Shown: piece after piece, positions 14,906 to 21,254 of the stretch
Numbering within the stretch: the stretch's first letter is position 1
How the letters are laid out: each line of letters begins with the position of its first letter
Source: a virus
IMG/VR virus record: IMGVR_UViG_3300030106_005110
Coordinates: 24,600-46,545 of that record
Reading direction: 5' to 3' (one strand)
DNA length: 21,946 nucleotides
Made by a program: the position numbers and the translations under genes
Notes under the pieces: generated by a model
Database searches by the model: none
What the model was told of the DNA's origin: nothing
What the model saw: only the letters and a program-made list of their open reading frames with translations

Positions 14906-16281
14906 AAAAAGTAGTTAGTTTAATTATTTTTGATTTAGATGGAGTATTAGTAGAAGCTAAAAATTTACATTTTCAAGCTTTAAATGAAGCATTATCTGAA
15001 GTTAATCCTGGTTATAAAATAGATTGGTCTGAACATTTAAATAAGTATGATGGTTTAAAAACTTATCAAAAATTAAACTTAATATCTGACGAAAAGGGTC
15101 TACCTCGAGAAATACATAATCAAGTATGGGAAAAAAAGCAACATATAACTTTAAGTAAATTAAGTAGGATAGAAGAGAATGACGATTTAATAGAAACGTT
15201 TGTTAAATTGTATAATCAAGGATTTAAATTAGCAGTTTGTAGTAATTCTATTAGACGAACTTGTTTAACAGTTTTATCTAAATTAGGATTAATAGAATAC
15301 TTAGATTTAATTATATCTAATGAAGATGTAAAGAATGGAAAACCTCACCCTGAAATGTATTGGAAAGCTATATCAATGATGAGCTGTTTACCTGAAGAAA
15401 CTTTGATAGTAGAAGATTCACCTTATGGATTATTAGCAGCAGCACGTTCTAAATCTCATATATTAAGAGTAAAAAATCCTTCTGAAGTTACATACGATAA
15501 TTTAATAAATAAACTTAACCAAATCGAAATGGGAGAAAAACAAGCAACTCCTGCCTGGAGAGATGAAAAATTAAATATATTAATACCTATGGCTGGTGCT
15601 GGAAGTAGATTCGAACAAGCCGGGTATACTTTTCCTAAACCTTTGATAGATGTTAAAGGAAGACCTATGATTCAAGTAGTAACTGAGAATTTAAATATAA
15701 AAGCAAATTATATTTACGTAGTGCAAAAAGAACATAGAGAAAAGTATAATTTAGATACTTTATTAAACTTAATAACCCCAGGCTGTAAAATAGTAGAAAC
15801 TGAAGGTATAACTGAAGGAGCAGCTTGTACAGCATTATTAGCTAAAAAATATATTAATAATAATAATCCTTTATTTTTTGCTAACTCAGATCAATTTGTA
15901 GAATGGGACTCTAATGAGTTTTTATATAAAATGAATGAGACTAACGCAGATGGAGGTATAGTAACTTTTAAAGCTACACATCCTAAATGGTCTTTCGCTA
16001 AATTAAATAAAGAAGGGTTAGTGACTGAAGTTGCTGAAAAAAATCCTATATCCGATACAGCTACTGTTGGGTACTACTATTGGAAAAAAGGTTCTGACTT
16101 TGTAAAGTACGCAGAAGATATGATAAATAAAAATATTAGAGTAAATAATGAATTTTATGTTTGTCCTGTTTTTAATCAAGCTATACAAGACAATAAACAA
16201 ATAAGGACTTATAATATAAATAAAATGTGGGGATTAGGAACTCCTGAAGATTTAAAATACTATTTAGAAAATTATAAATGA
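14902..16281 (+). CDS. HAD phosphatase (phosphoglucomutase-like) fused to sugar-1-phosphate nucleotidyltransferase
   Basis: Two domains in one frame. Residues 1-205 are a HAD hydrolase of the beta-phosphoglucomutase/phosphatase type: FDLDGVLVE with Asp11 and Asp13, a helical cap, the motif II serine in AVCSNSIRR, a motif III Lys in KNGKPHPEMY, and IVEDSPYG as motif IV. Residues 224-459 are a nucleotidyltransferase: LIPMAGAGSRF, FPKPL (Lys), TEGAACT, FANSDQ and LGTPEDL. The second half is strongly similar to the protein at 5215-6165, including near-identical segments. A fusion could hand a sugar phosphate from phosphatase or mutase to activation; if the HAD part is a mutase, it would convert a 6-phosphate into the 1-phosphate the second domain needs. 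Starts in an ATGA overlap and ends in another. Confidence 0.85.
   Translation: MKKVVSLIIFDLDGVLVEAKNLHFQALNEALSEVNPGYKIDWSEHLNKYDGLKTYQKLNLISDEKGLPREIHNQVWEKKQHITLSKLSRIEENDDLIETFVKLYNQGFKLAVCSNSIRRTCLTVLSKLGLIEYLDLIISNEDVKNGKPHPEMYWKAISMMSCLPEETLIVEDSPYGLLAAARSKSHILRVKNPSEVTYDNLINKLNQIEMGEKQATPAWRDEKLNILIPMAGAGSRFEQAGYTFPKPLIDVKGRPMIQVVTENLNIKANYIYVVQKEHREKYNLDTLLNLITPGCKIVETEGITEGAACTALLAKKYINNNNPLFFANSDQFVEWDSNEFLYKMNETNADGGIVTFKATHPKWSFAKLNKEGLVTEVAEKNPISDTATVGYYYWKKGSDFVKYAEDMINKNIRVNNEFYVCPVFNQAIQDNKQIRTYNINKMWGLGTPEDLKYYLENYK
15571..16267 (+). repeat. Homologous nucleotidyltransferase segment, copy 2
   Basis: The second copy, inside the HAD fusion gene. The identical 21-base stretches lie at 15811-15831 and 16137-16157. 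Protein similarity runs through the whole domain, so this reflects duplication or exchange rather than chance. Confidence 0.75.
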
Positions 16282-16727
16282 TATTAATTTCGCATAGAGG
16301 AAATATTGACGGACCTGAACCTGATACTGAAAATAAACCTTCACGTATACAGTATGCTATATCACAAGGATATGATGTAGAGGTTGACTTTTGGTTCGTT
16401 GATAATAAGTTTTATTTAGGTCATGATGAACCTCAATACGATATTCCTATTGAATTTTTAGAGCAGAGTTATACTAGATTATGGATACATTGTAAAAACG
16501 TAGATGCTATAAATAAGCTGCATGAGCTTGATAGAAGTGGTTTTTATTTAAATTACTTTTGGCATGAAGAAGATAAAGTAGCATTAACATCTAAAGGATA
16601 CCTTTGGGCTTATCCAGGAGTAGAATGTTCTAATGCGATAGCAGTAATGCCGGAACTAGCAGATAAAAATTTTAATACTGATAATGCATTAGGTATTTGT
16701 AGTGACTATATATTAAGATATGAATAA
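16278..16727 (+). CDS. Short glycerophosphodiester phosphodiesterase (GDPD)-like protein
   Basis: The N-terminal half matches the GDPD/PI-PLC-like barrel: ISHRGN (His6, Arg7), a conserved Glu in TENKP (Glu18), GYDVEVDFW (Glu35 and Asp37, the metal ligands) and LGHDEP (His49). These are the His/Glu/Asp/His residues needed for phosphodiester hydrolysis. At 149 residues the protein is far shorter than the usual 240 or more, so later strands of the barrel are missing. It may be a compact variant that cuts small phosphodiesters such as glycerol-phosphate or a phosphodiester-linked glycan. No signal peptide is present, unlike periplasmic GlpQ. ATGA overlap with the fusion gene; it overlaps the next small gene by 8 bases. 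Confidence 0.75.
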   Translation: MILISHRGNIDGPEPDTENKPSRIQYAISQGYDVEVDFWFVDNKFYLGHDEPQYDIPIEFLEQSYTRLWIHCKNVDAINKLHELDRSGFYLNYFWHEEDKVALTSKGYLWAYPGVECSNAIAVMPELADKNFNTDNALGICSDYILRYE

Positions 16728-16968
16728 AGTTGAATTAAAAAAAGAACATTTATTAGAAATAGAAGAGCTATCAAAAATGAGAATAAAACTCAAAAATGAA
16801 TTAGCATCTATTCAAGCTACTGAAATAGAACTTCAAAATCAAAAAGACGTTGCTAGAGTTAATTATAATAAGGTTAAAGCCTATGAAATAGAGTTAGGTA
16901 AAAAATTAACTGAAATTTACGGTAACGGACGAATGAATTTAGAAACTAAAGAATTTATTTCTGATTAG
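16720..16968 (+). CDS. Small coiled-coil protein, function unknown
   Basis: An 82-residue, highly charged protein. Residues 1-65 are almost entirely helix-favouring with regular hydrophobic spacing (Leu, Ile, Met every three to four residues), consistent with one long coiled coil. The tail is YGNGRMNLETKEFISD, a short turn of the kind Y-G-x-G-x-x-N-L-E-T seen at the end of many small phage helical proteins. I cannot name it. It is the last gene before the promoter-bearing gap in front of the tail sheath and overlaps the GDPD-like gene by 8 bases, so it could belong with the cassette or be a leftover of the original tail region. Confidence 0.6.
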   Translation: MNKVELKKEHLLEIEELSKMRIKLKNELASIQATEIELQNQKDVARVNYNKVKAYEIELGKKLTEIYGNGRMNLETKEFISD

Positions 16969-17013
16969 TAGTATTTTCACCTTTCTTTTGTATATTTATA
17001 TATGTGAATAAAG

Positions 17014-17033
17014 ACCATTATATTAAAAATGGT
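17014..17033 (+). terminator. Weak hairpin in the gap before the sheath gene
   Basis: ACCATT (17014-17019) can pair with AATGGT (17028-17033) across an 8-base AT loop, and TTCGATTTT follows. The stem is only 6 base pairs and the T-run is interrupted, so this is at best a weak terminator closing the long cassette transcript. The whole 116-base gap (16969-17084) holds no gene. Confidence 0.3.
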
Positions 17034-17049
17034 TTCGATTTTCCTTATA

Positions 17050-17060
17050 TATTTATAATA
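17050..17060 (+). promoter_or_regulatory. TATTTATAATA motif upstream of sheath gene (possible late promoter)
   Basis: The motif TATTTATAATA ends 24 bases before the sheath ATG and contains a perfect TATAAT. Close variants occur before the tube, gp26-like and tape-measure-like genes. A second, poorer copy (TATTTATATAT) starts at 16993 in the same gap. No matching -35 box is obvious, as expected for T4-type late promoters, but the motif strand and spacing are not proven. Confidence 0.45.
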
Positions 17061-17084
17061 GACGAAATATAAACTTAACCAAAC

Positions 17085-18848
17085 ATGGCAGAAACAATTA
17101 TCTCCCCAGGTGTTTTTCAAAGAGAAAACGATATCTCTTTTATTAACCCAGCACCAGTTGAAGTAGGAGCGGCAATACTTGGACCTACAGTGAAGGGACC
17201 TGTTGAGATTCCTACAGCTGTAACTTCTTTTAACCAATACGTAAGATTATTTGGCGAAACATTTGATAATGGAGCCGCTAAAGATGAATACTTAACATCA
17301 CTTGCTGTCAAAAATTATTTTAGCCAAGGAGGTGACACAGTATTAGTAACTAGAATCGTATCTGAATCTTCAACATGGACTCACGCTGTAAATACACATA
17401 TATCTTCATCTGAAAATGCAAGTATACAACCTTTCGAATTAGCAACATTAGGAAAAGGTGGAATTTATAATGCAGGTACAGGATCAGGTGACGCTTTAAA
17501 TCCAAAAGCAAACTACGTTAATTCAGACAATTCTTTAGTAAGTGGTTCTGAAGATAATTTAAGATGGGAAATTTCAAATAAAAACGAAAAGAAAGGTACT
17601 TTTACTCTTTCAGTACGTAGAGGAAATGATAACCATAATAATAAAGTAGTATTAGAAACATTTAATAATATTTCATTAGATCCTAATAGTGAAAATTATA
17701 TAGAAAAAGTAGTCGGTACTCAAGTTCAAGCTATCTCAGCTGATGCTACTCAAATTACCACAACAGGTGATTATGTAAATAAATCTAATTTTATTAGAGT
17801 ATCTAAAGTTAACAGTAAGACATTAAATTACTTCTCTACAGATGGAGTAACAGTTCAATCTTCTTCAGCAGGAGTAGGGTATAAGAAATTATTACCTATT
17901 AATACTTCTGGTTCATTTTATAATGCTAATGGCTTAACAGCAATTGCATCAGCATCGTTAAATCTATACCAGAATATAAGTACTGCTACCCAAGGAGTTA
18001 TTGCTACAGATTATAATAATGTTATTACTCTATTAGGTAATAAAGATGATTATAAATTTAACGTTATTTCAGCTCCAGGATTATTTAAAAATAATCACTC
18101 AACTCAAGTTGATAATATTATATCATTAGCTGAAAGTAGAGGTGACTGTATCGCAGTAATAGATTTATATCCTCACGGAGCTTCAGTAGCTAACGTAACA
18201 GGTCAAGCAGATGTATTAAATTCATCTTATGCAGCAGCATACTGGCCATGGTTACAAACTCAATCAGCTACTAGCAAGAACGTATTCGTTCCAGCTTCAG
18301 TATTTATTCCAGGAGTTTATGCATTTACTGATGGAGCAGCAGCACCATGGTTTGCACCTGCAGGATTAGTAAGAGGTGGAATCGTAGGAGTAATTCAAGC
18401 AGAAAGAAAACTTTCAAGATCTCAAAGAGATACATTATATGATGCTAAAGTTAACCCAATTGCTACATTCCCTGGATCAGGTATTGCAGTATTTGGTCAA
18501 AAGACTTTACAGACTAAAGCTTCAGCTTTAGATAGAGTAAACGTTAGAAGACTATTAATCGAGCTTAAAGAGTTTATTGGTAACCAAGCTCAGAACTTAG
18601 TATTCGAACAAAATACTATAGCAACAAGAAATAAATTCTTAGCAGCTGTTAATCCATTCCTAGACTCAGTAGTACAGAGACAAGGTTTATTTGCTTTTAG
18701 AGTAGTAATGGATGATACTAACAATACTGCTGACGTAGTAGATAGAAATCAATTAGTAGGTCAGATATTTATTCAACCAGCTAAAACGGCAGAATTTATA
18801 GTACTAGACTTTACAGTAGAACCAACAGGAGCTACTTTTGGTCAATAA
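17085..18848 (+). CDS. Contractile tail sheath protein (T4 gp18-like)
   Basis: A 587-residue tail sheath subunit, the protein that forms the contractile outer tube of myovirus tails. The N-terminus (ISPGVFQREND) and the following AAILGPTVKGP and FNQYVRLFG segments are typical of sheath proteins, as is the C-terminal half: an RDTLYDAKVNPIATFPGSGIAVFGQKTL stretch (residue sequence abbreviated by family pattern), the VNVRRLLIELKEFI helix, and the ending RNQLVGQIFIQPAKTAEFIVLDF, which in known sheaths forms the strand exchanged between neighbours. The middle (about residues 120-330) is variable Ser/Thr/Asn-rich surface domain. No Shine-Dalgarno sequence precedes the ATG; the leader is A-rich. Its GC content is visibly higher than in the sugar genes, fitting high expression. 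Confidence 0.95.
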   Translation: MAETIISPGVFQRENDISFINPAPVEVGAAILGPTVKGPVEIPTAVTSFNQYVRLFGETFDNGAAKDEYLTSLAVKNYFSQGGDTVLVTRIVSESSTWTHAVNTHISSSENASIQPFELATLGKGGIYNAGTGSGDALNPKANYVNSDNSLVSGSEDNLRWEISNKNEKKGTFTLSVRRGNDNHNNKVVLETFNNISLDPNSENYIEKVVGTQVQAISADATQITTTGDYVNKSNFIRVSKVNSKTLNYFSTDGVTVQSSSAGVGYKKLLPINTSGSFYNANGLTAIASASLNLYQNISTATQGVIATDYNNVITLLGNKDDYKFNVISAPGLFKNNHSTQVDNIISLAESRGDCIAVIDLYPHGASVANVTGQADVLNSSYAAAYWPWLQTQSATSKNVFVPASVFIPGVYAFTDGAAAPWFAPAGLVRGGIVGVIQAERKLSRSQRDTLYDAKVNPIATFPGSGIAVFGQKTLQTKASALDRVNVRRLLIELKEFIGNQAQNLVFEQNTIATRNKFLAAVNPFLDSVVQRQGLFAFRVVMDDTNNTADVVDRNQLVGQIFIQPAKTAEFIVLDFTVEPTGATFGQ

Positions 18849-18863
18849 TTTTAAGAATATAGA

Positions 18864-18874
18864 TATTTATAATA
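18864..18874 (+). promoter_or_regulatory. TATTTATAATA motif upstream of tail tube gene
   Basis: Identical to the copy before the sheath gene and lying in a 36-base gap, 10 bases before the tube ATG. If it is a promoter, transcripts would be nearly leaderless; if not, it may be an RNA signal or processing site. Confidence 0.4.
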
Positions 18875-18884
18875 AATAAAGAAC

Positions 18885-19370
18885 ATGGCAGTACTAGACG
18901 CAAACGACATAATGTTTAGAGCTTTTGAACCAAAGGTTCAGAATAGATTTGTATTAAACATTGATACTATTCCAGCCTTTATGGTTAAAAACGTAAAAGC
19001 TCCAACTTTTACAGATAACGTAGTAAAGCTTGACCATATTAACTCTTATAGAAAAATCAGAGGAAAAAGAGAGTGGGATGATATAACAATGGTATTATAT
19101 GATCCAATTACTCCTTCTGGAGCTCAAGCAGTAATGGAGTGGGCTAGACTTTCTTATGAGTCAGTAACTGGTAGAGCAGGTTATTCTGATTTTTACAAAA
19201 AAGATTTAACTCTTAATATTTTAGGACCTGTAGGAGACATTATAGGTGAGTGGGTTATCAAAGGAGCATTCTTAACAAATGGTGACTTTGGTCAGTACGA
19301 CTGGGCTACAGATGAAGTAGTTGATCTATCAATTACAGTAGCAATGGATTACTGTATACTTAACTATTAA
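18885..19370 (+). CDS. Tail tube protein (T4 gp19-like)
   Basis: A 161-residue protein with the features of the T4 gp19 tail tube family: an N-terminal FEPKVQNRFVLNI strand, the hydrophobic FMVKNVKAPTF segment, a KREWDDITMVLYDPITPSG beta-hairpin region, and a C-terminal WVIKGAFLTNGDFGQYDW/VDLSITVAMDYC strand pair. Hexameric rings of this protein build the inner tube through which DNA passes. Position directly behind the sheath gene is the standard order. The start is preceded by an A-rich leader with the same AAC-ATG-GCA context as the sheath gene and no Shine-Dalgarno sequence. A strong terminator lies 24 bases after the stop. Confidence 0.93.
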   Translation: MAVLDANDIMFRAFEPKVQNRFVLNIDTIPAFMVKNVKAPTFTDNVVKLDHINSYRKIRGKREWDDITMVLYDPITPSGAQAVMEWARLSYESVTGRAGYSDFYKKDLTLNILGPVGDIIGEWVIKGAFLTNGDFGQYDWATDEVVDLSITVAMDYCILNY

Positions 19371-19394
19371 GATTTTTATACATATATTTTAATT

Positions 19395-19419
19395 AAACCC
19401 AGCTTGTCTGGGTTTTTTT
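19395..19419 (+). terminator. Rho-independent terminator after sheath-tube unit
   Basis: AAACCCAG (19395-19402) pairs with CTGGGTTT (19408-19415) around a CTTGT loop; the 5-bp CCCAG/CTGGG core is followed directly by seven T. This is a textbook intrinsic terminator and the best one in the window. It separates highly expressed tail genes from the glycosyltransferase-like gene whose start codon lies only 6 bases after the T-run. Confidence 0.9.
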
Positions 19420-19424
19420 ATATA

Positions 19425-20165
19425 ATGAAAGTAGCAGTTATAATAATAGGCAGAATAGATTTTATAAATAAAGATAATTATAATCTTAATTTAAGCCTTT
19501 TAAAAGATTCCGACATATTTTTTCATACTGATTTTAACTATAGAAAAGAAGGTATGAAACTTAAACCTAAAGATTTTATATTTACCAATCCTGAAATTAG
19601 CAATAACATAGTTAAAAAGTATAAAGATAAGTATAAGTTATTACTTAAAAAAATAAAAAAATTAAGTCTTAAAAATAATAAACATTACGGTCATAACTTT
19701 GATAGAGTAATACAGTGGTGGAGGTTTAATGAATGTATTAATGAATTTAAACTACATGATTACGACTATATAATAAAGTGGAGAACAGATACTCCAAAAG
19801 TACACCGTTTATTGACTAATAGCTTTGAAAATTTGATAGAAATATATGGTTCTCTCAAAGGTTATATAGAAAGACAATCATTTAATAAAGACTATCTTTA
19901 TATGTTTAGAGATTTGATCTTTTTCGGTTCTCCTGAAGTAATTAAAAAAGTAGACTTTTATAGTAATATAGAAGATTATATAGGAGATAAAAATGAAAAT
20001 ATACAATATAATAAGTATTTAATAGATAAGTGTGATATAGAAAGCGGAAGATTTCAATGGTTAGAATATAATAATAGACCGTTTTTACATTTATTTTCAA
20101 GTGAAACAGCTATGATTAAAAAAGTATTAAGCGAAAATATAATTATAAAAGATTTCTTTAAATAG
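19425..20165 (+). CDS. Putative glycosyltransferase-like protein inserted between tail genes
   Basis: A 246-residue soluble protein starting MKVAVIIIGRID. A TTG at 19404 would extend it by 7 codons, but that codon lies inside the terminator stem-loop, so the ATG at 19425 is chosen. The central HDYDYIIKWRTDTP resembles the 'Y-D-Y-x-I-x-x-R-x-D' motif of GT-A-like putative glycosyltransferases from surface-polysaccharide clusters, including the type at 6162-6836. Other parts (RVIQWWRFNECI, RDLIFFGSPEVIKK) fit that group. It probably transfers a sugar, perhaps onto the phage tail or the cassette's glycan; the acceptor is unknown. Composition is AT-rich like the cassette and unlike the flanking sheath and tube genes, which suggests later acquisition. 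Confidence 0.5.
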   Translation: MKVAVIIIGRIDFINKDNYNLNLSLLKDSDIFFHTDFNYRKEGMKLKPKDFIFTNPEISNNIVKKYKDKYKLLLKKIKKLSLKNNKHYGHNFDRVIQWWRFNECINEFKLHDYDYIIKWRTDTPKVHRLLTNSFENLIEIYGSLKGYIERQSFNKDYLYMFRDLIFFGSPEVIKKVDFYSNIEDYIGDKNENIQYNKYLIDKCDIESGRFQWLEYNNRPFLHLFSSETAMIKKVLSENIIIKDFFK

Positions 20166-20190
20166 TTGTTTTCAAAATATTTTTTTACTA

Positions 20191-20201
20191 TATTTATTAT
20201 A
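20191..20201 (+). promoter_or_regulatory. TATTTATTATA motif upstream of gp26-like gene
   Basis: One mismatch from the TATTTATAATA copies, placed 26 bases before the gp26-like ATG in a 62-base gap. Its position after the inserted glycosyltransferase-like gene means the tail genes downstream could be expressed independently of that gene. Confidence 0.4.
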
Positions 20202-20227
20202 GAACCGGTTTTAACTAAATAAAATTT

Positions 20228-20971
20228 ATGGAATCAAAGTTTAAAATACCTACGGAAACGGTAGAACTACCTTCCAAAGGGTTATTATATCCTAAAGATT
20301 CTCCTCTTGCAAAAGGCGAAATAGAAATGAAGTATATGACAGCCAAAGAGGAGGATATCTTAACTAATCAAAACTTTATTAGAAATGGTACAGTTATTGA
20401 TAAACTATTAAAATCTCTTATTGTTTCTGAAGGAGTAAACTATTCAGACCTTTTAGTAGGAGATAAAAATGCTATTATGATAGCAGCTAGAATTTTAGCT
20501 TATGGACCAAGTTATTCTTTTAATTGGAAAGGAAGTAATGTTGACGTAGATCTTTCTGAAGTAAATAATAAAGAAATTGATGAAGCTCTATTTAAAAATG
20601 GTAATAAATTTAATTATGCATTACCTTCAGGTAATGAAGTTACTTTTAAACTATTAAACCATCAAGACGAAGTAGCAATTGATAGAGAATTAGCAGGTCT
20701 TAAAAAGATAAATAAGAACGATTCGAGCCAAGTTACAACCAGGCTTAAAAGAATCATTACTTCAGTTAATGGATCAACTGAAATAAAAGATGTCAGGGAA
20801 TTTGTAGATAAATATATGCTAGCTACTGACGCTAGAGCATTGAGAAAGCATTATAGCGATATACAGCCTGATGCTGATCTTTCTTTTGTAGTAAATGCAG
20901 AAGACGGTGGAGAGGAGGTCATCGATATTCCCATTGGGATCGGCTTTTTTTGGCCTGACTCCGGAGAATAG
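20228..20971 (+). CDS. Baseplate hub / tail assembly protein, T4 gp26-like
   Basis: A 247-residue protein beginning with the conserved ETVELPSKGLLYP, followed by EIEMKYMTAKEEDILTN and GTVIDKLLKSLI, the hallmark N-terminus of the gp26-like T4 baseplate family found in marine T4-type phages. Later regions (ARILAYGPSYSF, FKLLNHQDEVAIDREL, DARALRKHYSDIQPDADLSF) fit the same group. It lies immediately before an overlapping small frame and the tape-measure-like gene, the position of tail assembly chaperones in other tailed phages; so it may act as a chaperone during tail building rather than as a fixed baseplate part. No Shine-Dalgarno sequence is seen. Its last 77 bases overlap the next frame. Confidence 0.75.
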   Translation: MESKFKIPTETVELPSKGLLYPKDSPLAKGEIEMKYMTAKEEDILTNQNFIRNGTVIDKLLKSLIVSEGVNYSDLLVGDKNAIMIAARILAYGPSYSFNWKGSNVDVDLSEVNNKEIDEALFKNGNKFNYALPSGNEVTFKLLNHQDEVAIDRELAGLKKINKNDSSQVTTRLKRIITSVNGSTEIKDVREFVDKYMLATDARALRKHYSDIQPDADLSFVVNAEDGGEEVIDIPIGIGFFWPDSGE

Positions 20972-21215
20972 ACTTAATATTTTTACTCAAATTCATGAAA
21001 TATGCTTTCATGGACAGGGAGGTTATGACTGGGAAACAGTTTATAACATGCCGATATGGTTAAGAAGATGGACTTTCCAGAAAATGAAAGAACATTATGA
21101 GCAAAAAAATGAAGCTGAGAAAAATGCATATAGTAATGCTTCTAACAAAAAAAGAGGTCAAGTAAATAGACCTAATATTAAACCATCTTATAGTACGAAG
21201 GCTTCAAACAAATAG
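20895..21215 (+). CDS. Small tail-chaperone-position frame overlapping the gp26-like gene (possible frameshift extension)
   Basis: A 106-residue frame whose conserved-looking part starts around LTPENRLNIFTQIHEIC and continues GGYDWETVYNMPIWLRRWTFQKMKEHYEQ; this is the kind of short tail-assembly segment found next to gp26-like genes in marine myoviruses. The first 20 or so residues from the ATG at 20895 are read out of frame through the end of gp26-like coding sequence and look non-natural (MQKTVERRSS), and no ribosome site fits that ATG. The alternative is that ribosomes shift by +1 or -2 on the T7 run at 20945-20951, giving gp26-like protein with this C-terminal extension, as in lambda G/GT or Mu tail genes. 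The Lys/Asn-rich tail is probably disordered. Confidence 0.65.
   Translation: MQKTVERRSSIFPLGSAFFGLTPENRLNIFTQIHEICFHGQGGYDWETVYNMPIWLRRWTFQKMKEHYEQKNEAEKNAYSNASNKKRGQVNRPNIKPSYSTKASNK
20945..20951 (+). other. Candidate slippery heptamer (TTTTTTT)
   Basis: Seven T in the gp26-like frame as GGC TTT TTT TGG. A +1 shift, or a -2 shift with one extra Phe, moves ribosomes into the downstream frame at GGC CTG ACT, exactly where the conserved-looking part of that frame begins. AGGAGG at 20913-20918 could act as an internal stimulator but is about 26 bases upstream, further than in known cases. Confidence 0.4.
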
Positions 21216-21223
21216 AAGCCTTC
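21197..21223 (+). terminator. Strong perfect hairpin at the end of the gp26-like unit
   Basis: GAAGGCTTC (21197-21205) pairs perfectly with GAAGCCTTC (21215-21223) across a 9-base loop. The stop codon of the upstream frame lies at the loop/stem boundary. No T-run follows directly (CCTATTTATATTA), so it may be an RNA stabiliser or partial terminator rather than a full one. Confidence 0.5.
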
Positions 21224-21225
21224 CC

Positions 21226-21236
21226 TATTTATATTA
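21226..21236 (+). promoter_or_regulatory. TATTTATATTA motif upstream of tape-measure-like gene
   Basis: The fourth copy of the leader motif, one mismatch from TATTTATAATA, ending 18 bases before the ATG at 21255 and directly after the hairpin. Confidence 0.4.
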
Positions 21237-21254
21237 TATAAGTTTGTATAATTT

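Noticed and set aside
16018-16200. Minus-strand open frame
   Set aside because: Antisense to the second nucleotidyltransferase domain, with no independent evidence.
16969-17084. tRNA or small RNA gene in the gap
   Set aside because: No cloverleaf arms or CCA-like end are visible; only a weak hairpin and the leader motif.
16977-17311. Two minus-strand open frames over the sheath gene start and its leader
   Set aside because: They overlap the well-supported sheath N-terminus and the regulatory gap; neither has a recognisable motif.
19404-19424. TTG start for the inserted transferase-like gene
   Set aside because: The TTG lies in the loop of a clear intrinsic terminator; the ATG at 19425 is after the T-run.
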